DNA from: Blautia sp. Marseille-P3201T
GTDB lineage: Bacteria; Bacillota; Clostridia; Lachnospirales; Lachnospiraceae
Direction: 5' to 3'
DNA length: 64,000 nt
Assembly: GCF_900120295.1 (NCBI RefSeq)
Contig: NZ_LT635468.1
Location: 1-64,000, forward strand
The translations under genes and the position numbers were made by a program. The notes beneath the pieces are model-generated. The model had not been told where the DNA came from. It saw only the letters and a program-made list of their open reading frames with translations, and ran no database searches. Positions 63,270 through 64,000 of this stretch are shown here, piece after piece; position 1 is the stretch's first letter; the number at the start of each line of letters is the position of its first letter.

Positions 63270-63296
63270 TTAGCACTCTCTTTTGTTGAGTGCTGA
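63270..63296 (-). promoter_or_regulatory. CIRCE element (HrcA operator) in the CBASS leader
   Basis: The + strand reads TTAGCACTC, nine bases (TCTTTTGTT), GAGTGCTGA. The CIRCE consensus is TTAGCACTC-N9-GAGTGCTAA; 17 of 18 arm bases match, with the exact 9-base spacer. It starts about two bases after the predicted transcription start and overlaps the ribosome site, as HrcA operators do. Confidence 0.88.
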
Positions 63297-63304
63297 TAAT
63301 TATC

Positions 63305-63333
63305 AGTATATCATTCTTTTCCGATTAAAACAA
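63305..63333 (-). promoter_or_regulatory. CBASS operon promoter
   Basis: On the minus strand TTGTTT (63333-63328), 17 bases, TATACT (63310-63305), followed within ~10 bases by the CIRCE element and then the CD-NTase ribosome site. Confidence 0.8.
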
Positions 63334-63359
63334 GTTACACTAATCACTGAATTTTTTTT

Positions 63360-63809
63360 TCAAATCTCCAAGCTATATTGTTCATTCTGCAAATAATCCT
63401 CCAGTTGATGCAATTTATCTTCTCGGAATTCTTCATCTTTTTTCATTTTCTTTATTGTGCATTCCCACACAATTACTACTTTGACTTTTTTACGCATCAA
63501 TTCTTTTCGAACATATTCATCCCTCTTTATATTTGCGTCAAACTTTTTCTGCCAGAATTCTACCCTTGATTTTGGCATGTAAGCATATTTGCATCCCTCG
63601 TGCCTGTGCCAGAAACACCCATGTACAAAAATTGCTGTATTGTATTTTCTCATGTATATATCCGGATGCCCCGGCACACTTTTTGAATTCACGCCATATC
63701 TGTAACCTCTGGCAAACAATAATTTTCTCAGATATATTTCCGGCTTCGTATTCTTGGAATGTATCGCTGCCATATTTTTGCTACGTTCTTCTGGACTCTT
63801 GATGTCCAT
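63360..63809 (-). CDS. vsr: Very short patch repair endonuclease Vsr
   Basis: 149 residues: SPEERSKNMAAIHSKNTKPE at the N-terminus, GHPDIYMRKYNTAIFVHGCFWHRHEGCKYA (catalytic Asp, zinc Cys/His) in pieces around residue 50-75, and VVIVWECTIKK. Vsr nicks T:G mismatches left by deamination of 5-methylcytosine, so a cytosine methyltransferase is expected nearby, probably beyond the window edge. It starts one base after the restriction-enzyme-like stop codon. Confidence 0.94.
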   Translation of the reverse strand: MDIKSPEERSKNMAAIHSKNTKPEIYLRKLLFARGYRYGVNSKSVPGHPDIYMRKYNTAIFVHGCFWHRHEGCKYAYMPKSRVEFWQKKFDANIKRDEYVRKELMRKKVKVVIVWECTIKKMKKDEEFREDKLHQLEDYLQNEQYSLEI

Positions 63810-63810
63810 A

Positions 63811-64000
63811 TTATCCCTCGATTTCCTGTATATACTTCACAAAACGTGCAATGGTCCAGATTCTGTCCCGTCTGTCTTTCGGATAAGATACAATATATGG
63901 TTCCGGAACTACTAATACTACATTTTCAGCCTGCATCTCATCCATCTGTGCTCCTGAGATTCCCTGTTGTAACGTACAAAGATATTTGGGTGAATCTTTT
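63811..64000 (-). CDS. Partial: C-terminus of a restriction-endonuclease-like protein
   Basis: Only the last 62 codons are in the window; the gene continues past 64000. The visible sequence includes KYLCTLQQGISGAQMDEMQ, VVLVVPEPYIVSYPKDRRD and IARFVKYIQEIEG. LVVP followed by a basic/aromatic stretch, and the LTLQxGIS-like strand, resemble the C-termini of EcoRII-type and related type II restriction enzymes, fitting the adjacent Vsr. The identification is tentative. Confidence 0.6.
   Translation of the reverse strand, partial: KDSPKYLCTLQQGISGAQMDEMQAENVVLVVPEPYIVSYPKDRRDRIWTIARFVKYIQEIEG

Noticed and set aside
1-64000. CRISPR arrays or prophage
   Set aside because: I saw no regularly spaced direct repeats and no phage structural or integrase genes within the window; the island at the right end may have mobility genes beyond 64000.

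Overview
The window is chromosomal DNA from a spore-forming, low-GC Gram-positive bacterium, most likely a Lachnospiraceae member close to Blautia. This rests on gene content and family resemblance only: spoVG, yyaC, the split transketolase pair, glgC/glgD, DUF5711 and DUF6128 proteins, and the tRNA-Ser / tadA / SRP RNA / dnaX / ybaB / recR neighbourhood. No database was searched. AT-rich intergenic regions, strong Shine-Dalgarno sites and canonical TTGACA/TATAAT promoters fit this.

Layout. 1-350: two tandem strong promoters firing leftward out of the window, probably the leader of an rRNA operon. 387-5300: a CvpA / DUF5711 / MPN-LysM envelope operon, yyaC, an HD-domain protein and ymaF. 5320-7830: split transketolase and a transaldolase-like protein, with an IS110 element (about 7.86-9.56 kb) inserted upstream. 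9680-17160: lacI-type regulator, recR, ybaB, dnaX, SRP RNA, DedA, homocysteine methyltransferase, tadA, tRNA-Ser(CGA), a DUF6128 protein and tRNA-Pro(CGG). 17300-27500: rsmF-like methyltransferase, spoVG, glgD/glgC, murC, a DnaD-type protein and DnaI/DnaC-type loader behind three perfect DnaA boxes, and prs. 27500-36300: SbcC/SbcD-like pair, asnS, M29 aminopeptidase, a large exported protein and a methyltransferase. 36400-45700: an ECF sigma/anti-sigma pair, sdpR/sdpI, a Na/Pi symporter, a TetR-hsmA divergon with twin operators, an NCS2 permease, and mntP behind a Mn2+ riboswitch. 45700-53200: a seven-gene operon with a complete NikABCDE/Opp-type importer, a metallo-deacylase fused to a methyltransferase, and a second, related methyltransferase. 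53500-58400: metal exporter, cysteine desulfidase, CAT-like acyltransferase, PepSY lipoprotein, ogt and an Rpn nuclease.

The right end is a defence island. It abuts a 3' remnant of tuf (58988-59042) and runs leftward from the window edge: the C-terminus of a restriction-enzyme-like protein, a Vsr endonuclease, then a four-gene type II CBASS operon (CD-NTase, Cap2 E1/E2, Cap3 JAB peptidase, and a two-TM protein of unrecognised class in the effector position). The CBASS promoter carries a nearly perfect CIRCE element, the operator of the heat-shock repressor HrcA. This predicts that anti-phage signalling is tied to protein-folding stress. I consider this, with the unclassified effector, the most interesting content.

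Other signals: two ~115-150 bp hairpin elements sharing a conserved 54-nt core with a compensatory base change; a dense multi-hairpin intergenic element at 53.29-53.44 kb; a catalytically dead MPN domain fused to LysM; and an ECF sigma gene with no canonical start codon for its full-length frame.
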